A DNA stretch of 64,000 nucleotides from an uncultured Croceitalea sp. GTDB taxonomy: Bacteria > Bacteroidota > Bacteroidia > Flavobacteriales > Flavobacteriaceae. This document shows positions 1 through 8,206 of this stretch, one piece after another. Location: NCBI GenBank assembly GCA_947499565.1, contig CANMOV010000001.1:1-64000 (forward strand), given 5' to 3'. The notes under the pieces were generated by a model, which was not told where the DNA came from, made no database searches, and saw nothing but the letters and a program-made list of their open reading frames with translations. The stretch's first letter is position 1, and each line of letters opens with the position of its first letter. The position numbers and the translations under genes are program-made.

Positions 1-85
1 CCACGTTGATAGGCCGTAGGTGTAAGGGCAGTAATGTCCGTAGCCGAGCGGTACTAATTATCCGTATGCTTGCGCATTGCCCCTC
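1..85 (+). rRNA. 23S ribosomal RNA, 3' end (partial)
   Basis: The first bases match the conserved 3' end of bacterial 23S rRNA: the CCACGTTGATAGGC block, then CAGTAATG, then CGGTACTAATTATCCGT. The gene begins outside the window. The exact 3' end is uncertain, because the 5' strand of its terminal helix is not visible; it lies about 20-25 bases after GGTACTAA. Confidence 0.9.
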
Positions 86-196
86 GGAAGTTCTTAAACT
101 GTCATGGACAGCATTAACTATTCGTTATATATTTAAAAACTACATACCTTAAGTACCTTCTTTTTACTTCGTCCCTATATGTTAAGATATTATGTT

Positions 197-269
197 CAAT
201 TATCAATTGACAACAAGCAATAAACAATTACGTACAATTGTAAATTGTTAACTGTAAGATTGTTTATTG
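197..269. repeat. head-to-head degenerate heptamer arrays in the 23S-5S spacer
   Basis: Five consecutive 7-mers that all begin CAA run on the plus strand (CAATTAT, CAATTGA, CAACAAG, CAATAAA, CAATTAC; 197-231). A matching set runs on the minus strand from 269 back to 234 (CAATAAA, CAATCTT, one extra base, CAGTTAA, CAATTTA, CAATTGT). The two arrays contain a perfect 11-bp inverted repeat, 218-228 with 259-269, so the spacer RNA can fold into a long hairpin. A role in rRNA processing is possible but not shown. Confidence 0.6.
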
Positions 270-280
270 AATTACAATTT

Positions 281-388
281 AGGTGGCCATGGCGACGGGG
301 TTCACCCCTTCCCATCCCGAACAGGGAAGTTAAGCCCGTTTGCGCCGATGGTACTGCTATACCAAGTGGGAGAGTAGGTCGCCGCCTT
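281..388 (+). rRNA. rrf: 5S ribosomal RNA
   Basis: The bases GGTGGCCATGGCGACGGGGT, then CACCCCTTCCCATCCCGAACAG, AAGTTAAGC, and a closing GGGAGAGTAGGTCGCCGCC give the standard 5S secondary structure, with the two ends pairing. It lies about 200 bp after the 23S tail, in the usual 16S-23S-5S order, and is followed by a terminator. Confidence 0.97.
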
Positions 389-394
389 CTTTGA

Positions 395-427
395 AGCCCT
401 TTTACACTACGTAAAGGGGCTTTTTTT
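395..427 (+). terminator. rRNA operon terminator
   Basis: An 11-bp stem (395-405 with 411-421, loop 406-410) is followed directly by a run of T. It closes the rRNA transcript just before the next coding gene. Confidence 0.85.
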
Positions 428-442
428 GTATATATTATAAGA

Positions 443-1060
443 ATGAATTCAAAAGAACAGCTTGAGGAAAAACTTAATACCTATTCTCATGGATTAGGAA
501 TTATCTTAGCTATGGTAGGAGGAATTTTAGTATTAAAGACAGGAGCACATAATCTAAAATTTGAGATAACAATTTATAGCATTTCTTTGGTATTGCTTTT
601 TAGCGCATCTACTATTTATCACGCAGCAACCAACCCTATATTAAAAAAGAAACTAAGGATTTTAGATCATATAAGTATCTATTATCTAATTGCAGGAACA
701 TATACTCCGGTTTGTTTAGCTATACTCAAAGATTCAAAGGGAATACTCCTATTATGTTTAGTTTGGGGAATTGCCTTTTTTGGAACCCTATTAAAACTAT
801 TTTTTACTGGAAAATTTGAAACATTTTCATTAGTATTATATGGAATCATGGGGTGGTTAGTAGTTATTGATTATAGCTACTTAATAACACATATTTCTTC
901 AACAGGGCTTTTTTATTTAGGCCTAGGAGGATTTTTTTATACAGTAGGCATACTTTTTTATGCCGTAAAAAAAATACCCTTTAATCACTTTATTTGGCAC
1001 TTATTTGTTTTGGGAGGCGCTATCTCCCATTGGTGGTGTATTTATAGCATTATAATTTAG
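443..1060 (+). CDS. hemolysin III / PAQR-family membrane protein
   Basis: A 205-residue integral membrane protein with about seven hydrophobic segments. It carries the PAQR/hemolysin III landmarks: an N-terminal His (about 16), a YH pair (59-60), the D-H pair before a long helix (75-76) and a C-terminal NHFIWH...SHWW block with two conserved His. The His and Asp positions are the metal-site residues of this superfamily, some members of which act as hydrolases; the bacterial role is unclear and the name does not imply virulence. It begins 15 bp after the rRNA terminator and is convergent with the ZIP gene, 3 bp away. Confidence 0.88.
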   Translation: MNSKEQLEEKLNTYSHGLGIILAMVGGILVLKTGAHNLKFEITIYSISLVLLFSASTIYHAATNPILKKKLRILDHISIYYLIAGTYTPVCLAILKDSKGILLLCLVWGIAFFGTLLKLFFTGKFETFSLVLYGIMGWLVVIDYSYLITHISSTGLFYLGLGGFFYTVGILFYAVKKIPFNHFIWHLFVLGGAISHWWCIYSIII

Positions 1061-1063
1061 AAT

Positions 1064-1735
1064 TTACAGAAAATAAGCTAAACCTATTCCTAAAATAATT
1101 ACTACTAATTTTCTTAGATTAAAAGCATGTCCTTGGGCACTTTCAAACAAGACTACGGTAGAAATATGTAAAAAAACGCCAATTGCTAACGCGGTAAGTT
1201 CAATACTATAATTACTTATAAAATTTGATTCTATAGCTAATAGACTACCTAAAGGAGTCATAAAAGCGAATAATAGAATAAAAAGTATAGAATACACTCT
1301 TTTTAAACTGGAATTTAAAAGAAAAATAGACAGAATAATGGCTATAGGTACTTTGTGTATTAAAATCCCATAAATAATATTATTCTCCCCGTTTATAGGC
1401 AATCCTTCGATAAGGGCGTGTAAAGAAAGACTAATAAACAATACTACAGGGAAACTATTCTTTTTAATGTCAAAATGTAAATGACCATGTTCAGCACCTT
1501 TTGAGAAGGATTCTAAAATAATCTGGAGCAGGATTCCAGCTAAAATAAATAACGAAACGATTTTAGGTTTTGAAGATTGATATACTTCAGGTAATAATTC
1601 AAAACAAGTAAGCGCCAATAAAAAAGCTCCACTGAATGCTAATAGTAATTTTATACTTTTTTGATTTTTTGGCTTAGCCCAGTAAACAAAAATATAGCTA
1701 ATCAAGACAGCAAAAATGGGTAAGATATAAATCAC
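1064..1735 (-). CDS. ZIP-family metal transporter
   Basis: A 223-residue protein with about seven or eight membrane segments. The ZIP signature is visible: HALIEGLP (106-113) in one central helix and HKVP (127-130) in the next, which form the metal path, and a short His-rich loop (GAEHGHLH, 80-87) before them. Members import or export Zn, Fe or Mn across the inner membrane; the substrate cannot be read from sequence. It has no obvious operon partner. Confidence 0.87.
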   Translation of the reverse strand: MIYILPIFAVLISYIFVYWAKPKNQKSIKLLLAFSGAFLLALTCFELLPEVYQSSKPKIVSLFILAGILLQIILESFSKGAEHGHLHFDIKKNSFPVVLFISLSLHALIEGLPINGENNIIYGILIHKVPIAIILSIFLLNSSLKRVYSILFILLFAFMTPLGSLLAIESNFISNYSIELTALAIGVFLHISTVVLFESAQGHAFNLRKLVVIILGIGLAYFL

Positions 1736-1758
1736 TAAGATTTGTATTTATTAGTTAG

Positions 1759-1790
1759 TTGATATAAGGGCTAAAATTAGCCTATTTTTG
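1759..1790 (+). promoter_or_regulatory. Bacteroidetes-type promoter for the THUMP methyltransferase gene
   Basis: TTG (1759-1761), a 21-bp spacer and TATTTTTG (1783-1790) match the TTG / TAnnTTTG consensus of Bacteroidota. A small hairpin, GGCTA-aaat-TAGCC, lies within the spacer. The start codon is 19 bp downstream. Confidence 0.6.
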
Positions 1791-1809
1791 GCGAACATTT
1801 TTATTTAGT

Positions 1810-2964
1810 ATGGAAGGTAATTTTAAAATGTTAGCCAAAACCTTGTATGGATTTGAGCCGCTATTGGCTAAAGAGTTAAGAAATCTTGGGGCAAGCAATG
1901 TTAGAGAGGGTGTTAGGAATGTAAGTTTTGAAGGAGATACTGGTTTTATGTATAAAGCTAATCTTTCTTTAAGAACCGCTTTAAAAGTATTCAAACCCAT
2001 AAAAAGTTTTAAAGTTTTTAATGAAAAACAACTCTATAGACAGCTATATGACATTGATTGGTCAGATTATTTTGAAAGTAGCCAGACTTTTGCTTTTGAT
2101 ACTACTATGAATTCTGATGTATTTAATAACTCCCTTTTTGTTTCTCAAAGGTCTAAGGATGCATTGGTGGATAAATTTAGAGATGTAGAACGTCAGAGAC
2201 CTTCTGTGAATACTAGTAATCCGGATATTCGAATCAATATTCATATTTTTAATAATGATTGTACAGTATCCTTAGATAGCTCTGGGACATCACTTCATCA
2301 GAGAGGGTACCGAATAGCTACAAATATTGCCCCAATTAATGAGGTGTTAGCTGCAGGACTTTTATTAATGAGCAACTGGGATGGTAGAACAGATTTCCTG
2401 GATCCTATGTGCGGCAGTGGAACGTTTTTAATTGAAGCGGCAATGATAGCATGTAACATACCAGTAAATATTAATAGGGATTCTTTTGCCTTTATGAATT
2501 GGAATAGTTTTGATGAAATACTCTACCAAAAGATTAGAGATTCCAGACTAAATCAAGTAAGAGAGTTTAATCATAGAATTATAGGTTATGATAAAGCTCC
2601 TTCAGCAGTTAGAAAAGCGCAAGAGAATGTGGATAATGCTAACCTTTCAGAATATATTACTATTGAGCGTAAAGACTTTTTTAGAACAGAAAAACCTACT
2701 GAAAATAACTTAAAAATGGTTTTTAACCCACCTTATGGTGAGCGCCTTAATATTGATGTTGAAGAGTTTTATTCAAAAATAGGCGATGCATTAAAGCAAA
2801 ACTACTCCGGTACAAATGCTTGGTTAATTACTGCAAATCTTGATGCATTAAAACATGTAGGCCTTAAACCTTCCCGAAAAATAAAAGTATTTAACGGCAA
2901 ACTAGAATCTAGATTGGTGAATTATGAAATATATGATGGAAGTAAAAAAGCTAAATATAATTAG
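1810..2964 (+). CDS. THUMP-domain class I SAM-dependent RNA methyltransferase (RlmL-like)
   Basis: A 384-residue protein with an N-terminal ferredoxin-like/THUMP RNA-binding half (about 1-165) and a C-terminal Rossmann methyltransferase half. Motif I is DPMCGSGTF (near 198-206), and the N-methyltransferase catalytic motif is NPPYGERL (near 306). The family (UPF0020/YcbY N-terminal half, COG0116) makes N2-methylguanosine in 23S rRNA, G2445 in E. coli; the exact target here is inferred. It is shorter than E. coli RlmKL because the RlmK half is absent. An internal ATG at 1828 is an alternative start. Confidence 0.9.
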   Translation: MEGNFKMLAKTLYGFEPLLAKELRNLGASNVREGVRNVSFEGDTGFMYKANLSLRTALKVFKPIKSFKVFNEKQLYRQLYDIDWSDYFESSQTFAFDTTMNSDVFNNSLFVSQRSKDALVDKFRDVERQRPSVNTSNPDIRINIHIFNNDCTVSLDSSGTSLHQRGYRIATNIAPINEVLAAGLLLMSNWDGRTDFLDPMCGSGTFLIEAAMIACNIPVNINRDSFAFMNWNSFDEILYQKIRDSRLNQVREFNHRIIGYDKAPSAVRKAQENVDNANLSEYITIERKDFFRTEKPTENNLKMVFNPPYGERLNIDVEEFYSKIGDALKQNYSGTNAWLITANLDALKHVGLKPSRKIKVFNGKLESRLVNYEIYDGSKKAKYN

Positions 2965-2973
2965 CAGCATGGA

Positions 2974-3741
2974 CTACTGTTGTGAATTGTTAGTGTCTTC
3001 TTTTTTCTTTTTTGCTTTTTTGTACAGTGGGATAAAATAAGAAATAGAGTAATTGTAACCCACTCCAAATTTACTACCATCAGTTACTTTATTAAATCCT
3101 GGTATCCATAGATTAGGAAATCTTTCTTCGTCATTTTGGGTTATCAAATAAGCCAAACGAACACTAATTCCAGCATATATATTCTTAAATAATTCTGCTT
3201 TCATTCCTAAAACGAATTCTAGCCAAGAGGCATTTCTCCCACTAAACTCTTCTGGAGTATTAACTAAATCTGAAAAATCTTCACTAAAAAAACGGTCACT
3301 GTTGAAAATACGGTAATTATTTAAAGTTTGACTAAACGTACTAAAAGCATAACGCGCACCAATAGTAACAAAGTTTTGCTCACCATACCAATTACCATAG
3401 GTATTATGATCAAAGCCCAATTTTATATAGCTACCAGAAGTAGTATAATTATACAATGCGGTGCTACCTACGCCTTCTGTATCGGTTCTTTTTTCATTAC
3501 CTAACTCAGCTGCAATAAAAAGGTTTTCCTTAAGCCTATAATCTCCCACAAATTCTAATCCGGTATAACCATCTTCAAAAAAGGACAAAATGGGTCTGCT
3601 TAAATCTACTCCTACACGTAATCCATATTTCTGTTTGTATTCCACAGAATCTTTGGGGTTTAAGTCCACAGGTTTGTTTACTTGAGCATAACTCCCAAGC
3701 CCTAAAAAAAGTAATAAGAGGCTAATGAAATATTTTAACAT
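2974..3741 (-). CDS. DUF6048 family outer-membrane-like protein
   Basis: A 255-residue protein with a signal peptide ending near ...GLGSYAQ, then alternating beta-strand sequence (LFIAAELGNE, SYIKLGFDHNTYGN, FVTIGARYAF) and a lysine-rich tail after a terminal aromatic strand. This looks like a small outer-membrane beta-barrel and fits DUF6048. Its start overlaps the end of the DUF6452 lipoprotein gene by 20 bp, so the two are probably co-translated downstream of rlmD. The function is unknown. Confidence 0.75.
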   Translation of the reverse strand: MLKYFISLLLLFLGLGSYAQVNKPVDLNPKDSVEYKQKYGLRVGVDLSRPILSFFEDGYTGLEFVGDYRLKENLFIAAELGNEKRTDTEGVGSTALYNYTTSGSYIKLGFDHNTYGNWYGEQNFVTIGARYAFSTFSQTLNNYRIFNSDRFFSEDFSDLVNTPEEFSGRNASWLEFVLGMKAELFKNIYAGISVRLAYLITQNDEERFPNLWIPGFNKVTDGSKFGVGYNYSISYFIPLYKKAKKKKEDTNNSQQ

Positions 3742-4249
3742 GAATAGCAGTAGGATTATTTGTTATGGTATTTTCAAGTACTGTAATGCGACGTATCCAA
3801 TCTTCGGAGCTTACCGTTCTAATAGTATCTAACTCATTAAAATTTGCTACAAAGCCACAAGCTCTTGATACAAATTGCTCTCCCAGTGTATAGCTAAAAC
3901 CTAGAGTATCTAAAGTGCCGGTTTCTTCCATTGTTGTGGCATCATCAGCTGAATTAATAATAAATTCAAAAGAGGTGTTTAAGGCATCTAAGCGAAGCGG
4001 AATTAGAACAGAATCTGCAACTGTTGAACGGTCAGAAAATGTATCAGAAGAAAAAACACTATCATTATCTATTGCCCGTATGCGCAGGTTTGGGACGGAT
4101 TTAAAAACAGTAGTGTCTTCAGAACTTGCATCATAAAAACCAATAATTAAAAAAGGAGTGTCTCCATCTACGCAAATATCATCTTTTTCGCAGGAAGAAA
4201 AATTGATAAAAACAGCCATGATTATTAAAACAATAAGAACTCTTTTCAT
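3722..4249 (-). CDS. DUF6452 family lipoprotein
   Basis: A 175-residue protein with a lipoprotein signal peptide and lipobox Cys at position 20. The residues after the Cys (E-K-D-D) resemble the flavobacterial lipoprotein export signal, K followed by two acidic residues, so it may be displayed on the cell surface (inference). The rest is a compact beta-rich domain of unknown function. It forms a likely operon rlmD - DUF6452 - DUF6048, a gene order I regard as common in Flavobacteriaceae. Confidence 0.75.
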   Translation of the reverse strand: MKRVLIVLIIMAVFINFSSCEKDDICVDGDTPFLIIGFYDASSEDTTVFKSVPNLRIRAIDNDSVFSSDTFSDRSTVADSVLIPLRLDALNTSFEFIINSADDATTMEETGTLDTLGFSYTLGEQFVSRACGFVANFNELDTIRTVSSEDWIRRITVLENTITNNPTAIHVKIFH

Positions 4250-4273
4250 AGGTTATAAAAGCTACTTAAATTA

Positions 4274-5686
4274 CTATGCCCGCTTGCGTAAAAGTACAAT
4301 ATTTTCAACGTGATGAGTTTGTGGAAACATATCCACCGGTTGAACTTTAATAACTTCATACTTTTCATCTAAAAAGGCTAAATCACGTCCTTGCGTTGCA
4401 CTATTGCAACTTACATAAACGATTTCTTTTGGCGCAACTTTTAACAATTGTTCAACAACTAATTTATGCATGCCATCCCGTGGAGGGTCCGTAATAATCA
4501 CATCTGGTTGGCCATGGCTTGCTATAAAATCATCATCAAAGACAGTTTTCATGTCTCCAACAAAAAATTCCACATTGTCTATTTTATTATGCTTTGCATT
4601 AGCTTTGGCATCCATAATAGCCTCAGGAACAGATTCTATACCAACTACTTTTTTTGCATTTTTTGAAACAAACTGTGCTATGGTTCCTGTTCCAGTGTAA
4701 AGGTCATAGACTAGCTCTTTACCTGTAAGATTTGCAAAATCTCTCGTAATCTTATACAATTCGTATGCTTGTGCCGAGTTAGTTTGATAAAAGGATTTGG
4801 CATTAATTTTAAACTGTAACCCTTCCATTTCTTCGAAAATATGATCTCTTCCAGAAAAACAAATGACATCTTGATTATATATAGTATCGTTTGCTTTTTG
4901 ATTTACTACATATTGTAAAGAAGTTATTTCAGGAAATCTATCTGATAGATTCTTTAACAAAAGTTCTCTCTTGGTTTTATCATCATCATAAAACTGAACT
5001 ACAATCATTATTTCCCCAATAGATGTAGTTCTAATCATTAAAGTTCGCAATAACCCTTTTTGTTGTCTAGGGTTAAAAAAAAGAAACCCATTTTCTTCAG
5101 AAAACTCCTTTACCCATAAACGTATAGCATTGGAAGGGTCTGCTTGTAAATGACATTTTTTTATGTCCAAGATTTTGTCCCACATTCCCGGTATATGGAA
5201 TCCAAGTGCGTTTTTATCGGTGAAAATGGTATCTGATTGCAGTTCTTCTAGGCTTAACCACCTACTATCAGAAAATGAAAACTCCATTTTGTTGCGATAG
5301 AAGTACTTTTCCTTTGAACCTAGAATAGGTTTTGTTTTGGGGAGTGCTACACCCCCGATCCTTTTTAAATTATTCTCAACTTCCTTTTGTTTGTAGTAAA
5401 GTTGATGCTCATAATCCATATGTTGCCATTTGCAACCACCACAAACTCCAAAATGCTCACAAACAGCTTTGGTTCTCTTTTCAGATAGTTTATGAAAATG
5501 AGTTGCAGTGCCCTCAAAATATGCTTTTCGCTTTTTTGTAGTTTGTATATCTACTACATCTCCAGGGATTGCATTAGATAAGAAGATTACACGTCCGTCT
5601 GGTGCTTTAGCAACTGATTTTCCTTTTGCTCCGGCATCTATTACTTCAACATGTTCAAACGTTTGCCGCCTTTTTTTTTTTCGCAT
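4274..5686 (-). CDS. rlmD: 23S rRNA (uracil-5-)-methyltransferase RlmD
   Basis: A 470-residue TrmA/RumA-family enzyme forming m5U1939 in 23S rRNA. It has an N-terminal TRAM domain (about 8-65), an Fe-S cluster motif with Cys 76, 82 and 85, the SAM motif YDLYTGTGTIAQ, a DPPRDG motif, and the catalytic Cys in VSCNSATQGRDL. An upstream in-frame ATG at 5722 exists, but the start at 5686 (MRKKKRRQ) fits the family and agrees with a strong promoter whose predicted transcription start is at or next to this ATG. That makes the mRNA practically leaderless. Confidence 0.95.
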   Translation of the reverse strand: MRKKKRRQTFEHVEVIDAGAKGKSVAKAPDGRVIFLSNAIPGDVVDIQTTKKRKAYFEGTATHFHKLSEKRTKAVCEHFGVCGGCKWQHMDYEHQLYYKQKEVENNLKRIGGVALPKTKPILGSKEKYFYRNKMEFSFSDSRWLSLEELQSDTIFTDKNALGFHIPGMWDKILDIKKCHLQADPSNAIRLWVKEFSEENGFLFFNPRQQKGLLRTLMIRTTSIGEIMIVVQFYDDDKTKRELLLKNLSDRFPEITSLQYVVNQKANDTIYNQDVICFSGRDHIFEEMEGLQFKINAKSFYQTNSAQAYELYKITRDFANLTGKELVYDLYTGTGTIAQFVSKNAKKVVGIESVPEAIMDAKANAKHNKIDNVEFFVGDMKTVFDDDFIASHGQPDVIITDPPRDGMHKLVVEQLLKVAPKEIVYVSCNSATQGRDLAFLDEKYEVIKVQPVDMFPQTHHVENIVLLRKRA

Positions 5687-5690
5687 GGGG

Positions 5691-5722
5691 CAAAAGTAAG
5701 AATAGGTTTCTATAAAGAACAA
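5691..5722 (-). promoter_or_regulatory. promoter of rlmD
   Basis: On the minus strand, TTG (5722-5720), a 21-bp spacer and TACTTTTG (5698-5691) match the Bacteroidota consensus exactly. The -7 box ends 4 bp before the ATG, so transcription is expected to start at or within one or two bases of the start codon. Confidence 0.7.
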
Positions 5723-5806
5723 GTAACTTGTAAAAATGAATTAGTAAAAACATACACTTTTTTTGAACCTTTTCTAAAATGCACTGTCTATTATATAGAA
5801 ACGATT

Positions 5807-6352
5807 ATGAAAGCAACCGAGAAAGTTTTTGATGGTTTAATAGTGCTGGAATACCAAGCGGGGAATAAAAAGTCCTTTCCAATTTTGGTAAATCGTCATC
5901 ATTTAAGGTTGTGTAAGTATTCTTATAGATATACCATGGATATTGAAGCTTCTAAGGATATCGTGCAAGATTCATGGAAAGTTATAATGAGTAAGATATA
6001 TACCCTAAAAGAGCCTAATAGTTTTGGAAGTTGGGCTACCAAAATTGTGATTCGAAAATCTTTGGATTATATAAATAGCGCAAAACGCAATAAAGTTATC
6101 ATTGAAGATTACTACAGAGATTACAAAGTGAATGATGATAGTGGCACCAAGGAATTGGATTTAAAACTACTACTTTCTCTTATTAAAGAGTTGCCTGAAA
6201 ATCAGCGTATGGTTTTAAGACTGTTTTATCTGGAAGAATATTCATTAAAAGAGATTGGTGCCATACTTGACATTTCTGTTGGAACAGCAAAATCTAGATT
6301 GTTCCATGCAAGAGAACGATTAAAAATAATTTTAAAAAATAAGAAACAATGA
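5807..6352 (+). CDS. ECF-type RNA polymerase sigma factor
   Basis: A 181-residue sigma-70 family protein with only regions 2 and 4. Region 2 carries EASKDIVQDSWKVIM. Region 4 is a clear helix-turn-helix (LPENQRMVLRLFYLEEYSLKEIG, then SVGTAKSRLFHARERLK). The reading frame is open back to 5651, but that part overlaps rlmD and its promoter, and the ATG at 5807 gives a normal ECF N-terminus. Its TGA overlaps the ATG of the next gene (ATGA), so the pair is translationally coupled. The regulon is unknown. Confidence 0.88.
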   Translation: MKATEKVFDGLIVLEYQAGNKKSFPILVNRHHLRLCKYSYRYTMDIEASKDIVQDSWKVIMSKIYTLKEPNSFGSWATKIVIRKSLDYINSAKRNKVIIEDYYRDYKVNDDSGTKELDLKLLLSLIKELPENQRMVLRLFYLEEYSLKEIGAILDISVGTAKSRLFHARERLKIILKNKKQ

Positions 6353-6741
6353 AAAATGATATTGAGAAAATAGACAAATTAATAAAAGAGGCTTTAACCA
6401 AAGAAGAAGCAAAATTTTACGATGAACTTGGAGAGCAAAATGTATTTGAAAAATTTGGAGGTGTATTTAAGGGAAAAATGGGCTGGTTAGCTATTATAAT
6501 GAATGTAGTGGTACTTGTGCTTTTTGGGCTATTAGTGTATTGTTTAATTCAATTTTTGAATGTAGAAACCACAAATGAACTTATCAAGTGGGGCGCAGGT
6601 ATGTTTACTTGTATGTTAATGATGAGTATGCTAAAGCTCTATTTCTGGATGCAAATGGATAAAAATGATGTTTTAAGGGAACTTAAAAGATTGGAACTTC
6701 AGATTTCAGCTTTGGCAAATAAAAATAATGGTCAAAATTAG
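6349..6741 (+). CDS. DUF6768-like membrane protein, partner of the ECF sigma factor
   Basis: A 130-residue protein with a charged N-terminus (KIDKLIKEALTKEEAKFYDEL), two membrane helices (about 45-67 and 75-98) and a short charged coiled tail. It is encoded in a 4-bp overlap with the sigma gene, the usual arrangement for a sigma factor and its membrane regulator. I see no zinc-binding anti-sigma motif, so an anti-sigma role is inference from position. It resembles the DUF6768 family of Flavobacteriia. Confidence 0.72.
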   Translation: MKNDIEKIDKLIKEALTKEEAKFYDELGEQNVFEKFGGVFKGKMGWLAIIMNVVVLVLFGLLVYCLIQFLNVETTNELIKWGAGMFTCMLMMSMLKLYFWMQMDKNDVLRELKRLELQISALANKNNGQN

Positions 6742-6780
6742 TAAACTTGCTAAAATTGATTAAATATTTAATAATTTAGC

Positions 6781-6865
6781 GACTCTTCAGGGATGATTTC
6801 TCTCCCACGCTGAATTTTCGAGACTTCGAAAGGATAAAGGTATCGCAGGAATGGTTATTTTTTTA
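6781..6865 (+). promoter_or_regulatory. structured leader upstream of rocD (candidate cis-regulatory RNA)
   Basis: Three hairpins can be drawn. The first is TTCAG + GGGA paired with TCCC + CTGAA (about 6786-6814) with an ACG bulge. The second is TTTCGA-GACT-TCGAAA (about 6815-6831). The third is GATA-aagg-TATC (about 6833-6844), followed by GCAGGAATGG. The 3' part resembles the end of a TPP riboswitch (GGATAA...CGTAGGGAATG), but the other conserved TPP blocks are missing. It ends about 18-30 bp before the rocD start. Confidence 0.4.
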
Positions 6866-6882
6866 ATTTAAACACGATTAAA

Positions 6883-8163
6883 ATGGCTGTTTTAGAACAT
6901 TTAACATCGCAACAAGCGATAGATATAGAAAACAAGTACGGAGCCCACAATTACCACCCACTTCCTGTAGTGTTGCGCAAAGGAGAAGGTGTATTTGTAT
7001 GGGATGTAGAGGGTAAAAAGTATTATGATTTTTTATCCGCTTATTCCGCAGTAAACCAAGGTCATTGCCACCCATCTATTGTTAGAGCAATGGCAGCACA
7101 AGCTCAAACGCTAACCTTAACGTCAAGAGCATTTTATAACGATATGCTTGGTAAGTTTGAAAAGTATGCTACTGATACTTTTAAGTTTGATAAACTGTTG
7201 CCTATGAATACGGGTGCAGAAGCGGTAGAGACTGCTTTAAAAATCTGTAGAAAATGGGCATACGAGAAAAAGGGTATTCCTGAGAATGAGGCAAAAATTA
7301 TTGTTTGCGAGAATAATTTTCATGGTAGAACGACTACAATTATATCATTTTCTAATGATCCCGTAGCACGAAAGAATTTTGGACCTTATACAGAAGGTTT
7401 TGTAAAGATTGAGTATGATAATCTTCAAGCTTTAAAAGATGCTTTGCAGAATACTAAAAATATTGCAGGCTTCTTGGTGGAACCTATTCAAGGAGAAGCG
7501 GGAGTTTATGTACCATCAGAAGGTTATTTGAGTGCAGCTAAAGTACTCTGTGAAGAGCATAATGTATTGTTTATAGCAGATGAAGTACAAACTGGGATTG
7601 CACGCACTGGAAGGCTTTTAGCAACCTGCGGTAATTGCTCATGTACAGATAAACATTGTAGTGATACTCCAGAGGTTAAACCAGATATTTTAATTTTAGG
7701 AAAAGCACTTTCAGGTGGCGCTTACCCAGTATCTGCTGTATTAGCTAATGATGCTATTATGGAAGTGATTCGCCCTGGTAACCATGGAAGCACGTTTGGA
7801 GGTAACCCAATTGCAGCTGCTGTAGGAATAGCAGCTCTTAATGTAATAAAAGATGAAGAGTTAGCAAATAATGCCTATGAGTTAGGCGTACTTTTTAGAG
7901 AGGAACTAAATAAGTTTATTCCAGAATGTGATTTGGTAACTTCAGTCAGAGGTAAAGGATTACTAAATGCGATATTAATCAACGATACTGAGGATAGTTC
8001 TACGGCATGGGACATATGTATGGCTTTAAAAGAGAATGGATTATTGGCTAAACCCACTCATGGTAATATTATCCGTTTTGCACCGCCACTTGTTATGACA
8101 AGAGAACAATTGTTGGACTGCGTTTCAATAATTATAAAAACCTTAAAAGAGTTTAAGAAATAA
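6883..8163 (+). CDS. rocD: ornithine--oxo-acid aminotransferase
   Basis: A 426-residue class III PLP-dependent aminotransferase that converts ornithine plus 2-oxoglutarate to glutamate semialdehyde and glutamate (arginine and proline metabolism). The PLP lysine is K274 in [10 protein letters not shown]; the cofactor Asp is in [12 protein letters not shown]; the HGSTFGGNP block is present. Between GRLLA and the PDILILG strand there is an insertion with four cysteines (C249, C252, C254, C259, spacing CxxCxCx4C), absent from the Bacillus and animal enzymes as I know them; it may bind metal. The gene stands alone behind a structured leader and ends in a terminator. Confidence 0.94.
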   Translation: MAVLEHLTSQQAIDIENKYGAHNYHPLPVVLRKGEGVFVWDVEGKKYYDFLSAYSAVNQGHCHPSIVRAMAAQAQTLTLTSRAFYNDMLGKFEKYATDTFKFDKLLPMNTGAEAVETALKICRKWAYEKKGIPENEAKIIVCENNFHGRTTTIISFSNDPVARKNFGPYTEGFVKIEYDNLQALKDALQNTKNIAGFLVEPIQGEAGVYVPSEGYLSAAKVLCEEHNVLFIADEVQTGIARTGRLLATCGNCSCTDKHCSDTPEVKPDILILGKALSGGAYPVSAVLANDAIMEVIRPGNHGSTFGGNPIAAAVGIAALNVIKDEELANNAYELGVLFREELNKFIPECDLVTSVRGKGLLNAILINDTEDSSTAWDICMALKENGLLAKPTHGNIIRFAPPLVMTREQLLDCVSIIIKTLKEFKK

Positions 8164-8190
8164 AAAATCCCCGAAAGGGGATTTTACTTT
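8164..8190 (+). terminator. rocD terminator
   Basis: A 9-bp stem, AAAATCCCC / GGGGATTTT, is closed by a GAAA tetraloop (8164-8185), with a U-rich tail. It can serve as an intrinsic terminator for rocD, and on the other strand for the following convergent gene. Confidence 0.75.
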
Positions 8191-8206
8191 TATAAGATTA
8201 TAATTT

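Noticed and set aside
443-1060. Virulence hemolysin
   Set aside because: The hemolysin III name is historical; the protein is a PAQR-type membrane protein present in many harmless bacteria.
6781-6865. Calling the rocD leader a TPP riboswitch
   Set aside because: The pyrimidine-binding CTGAGA block and the P3 region are missing, and rocD is not a thiamine gene. It is reported only as an unidentified leader.
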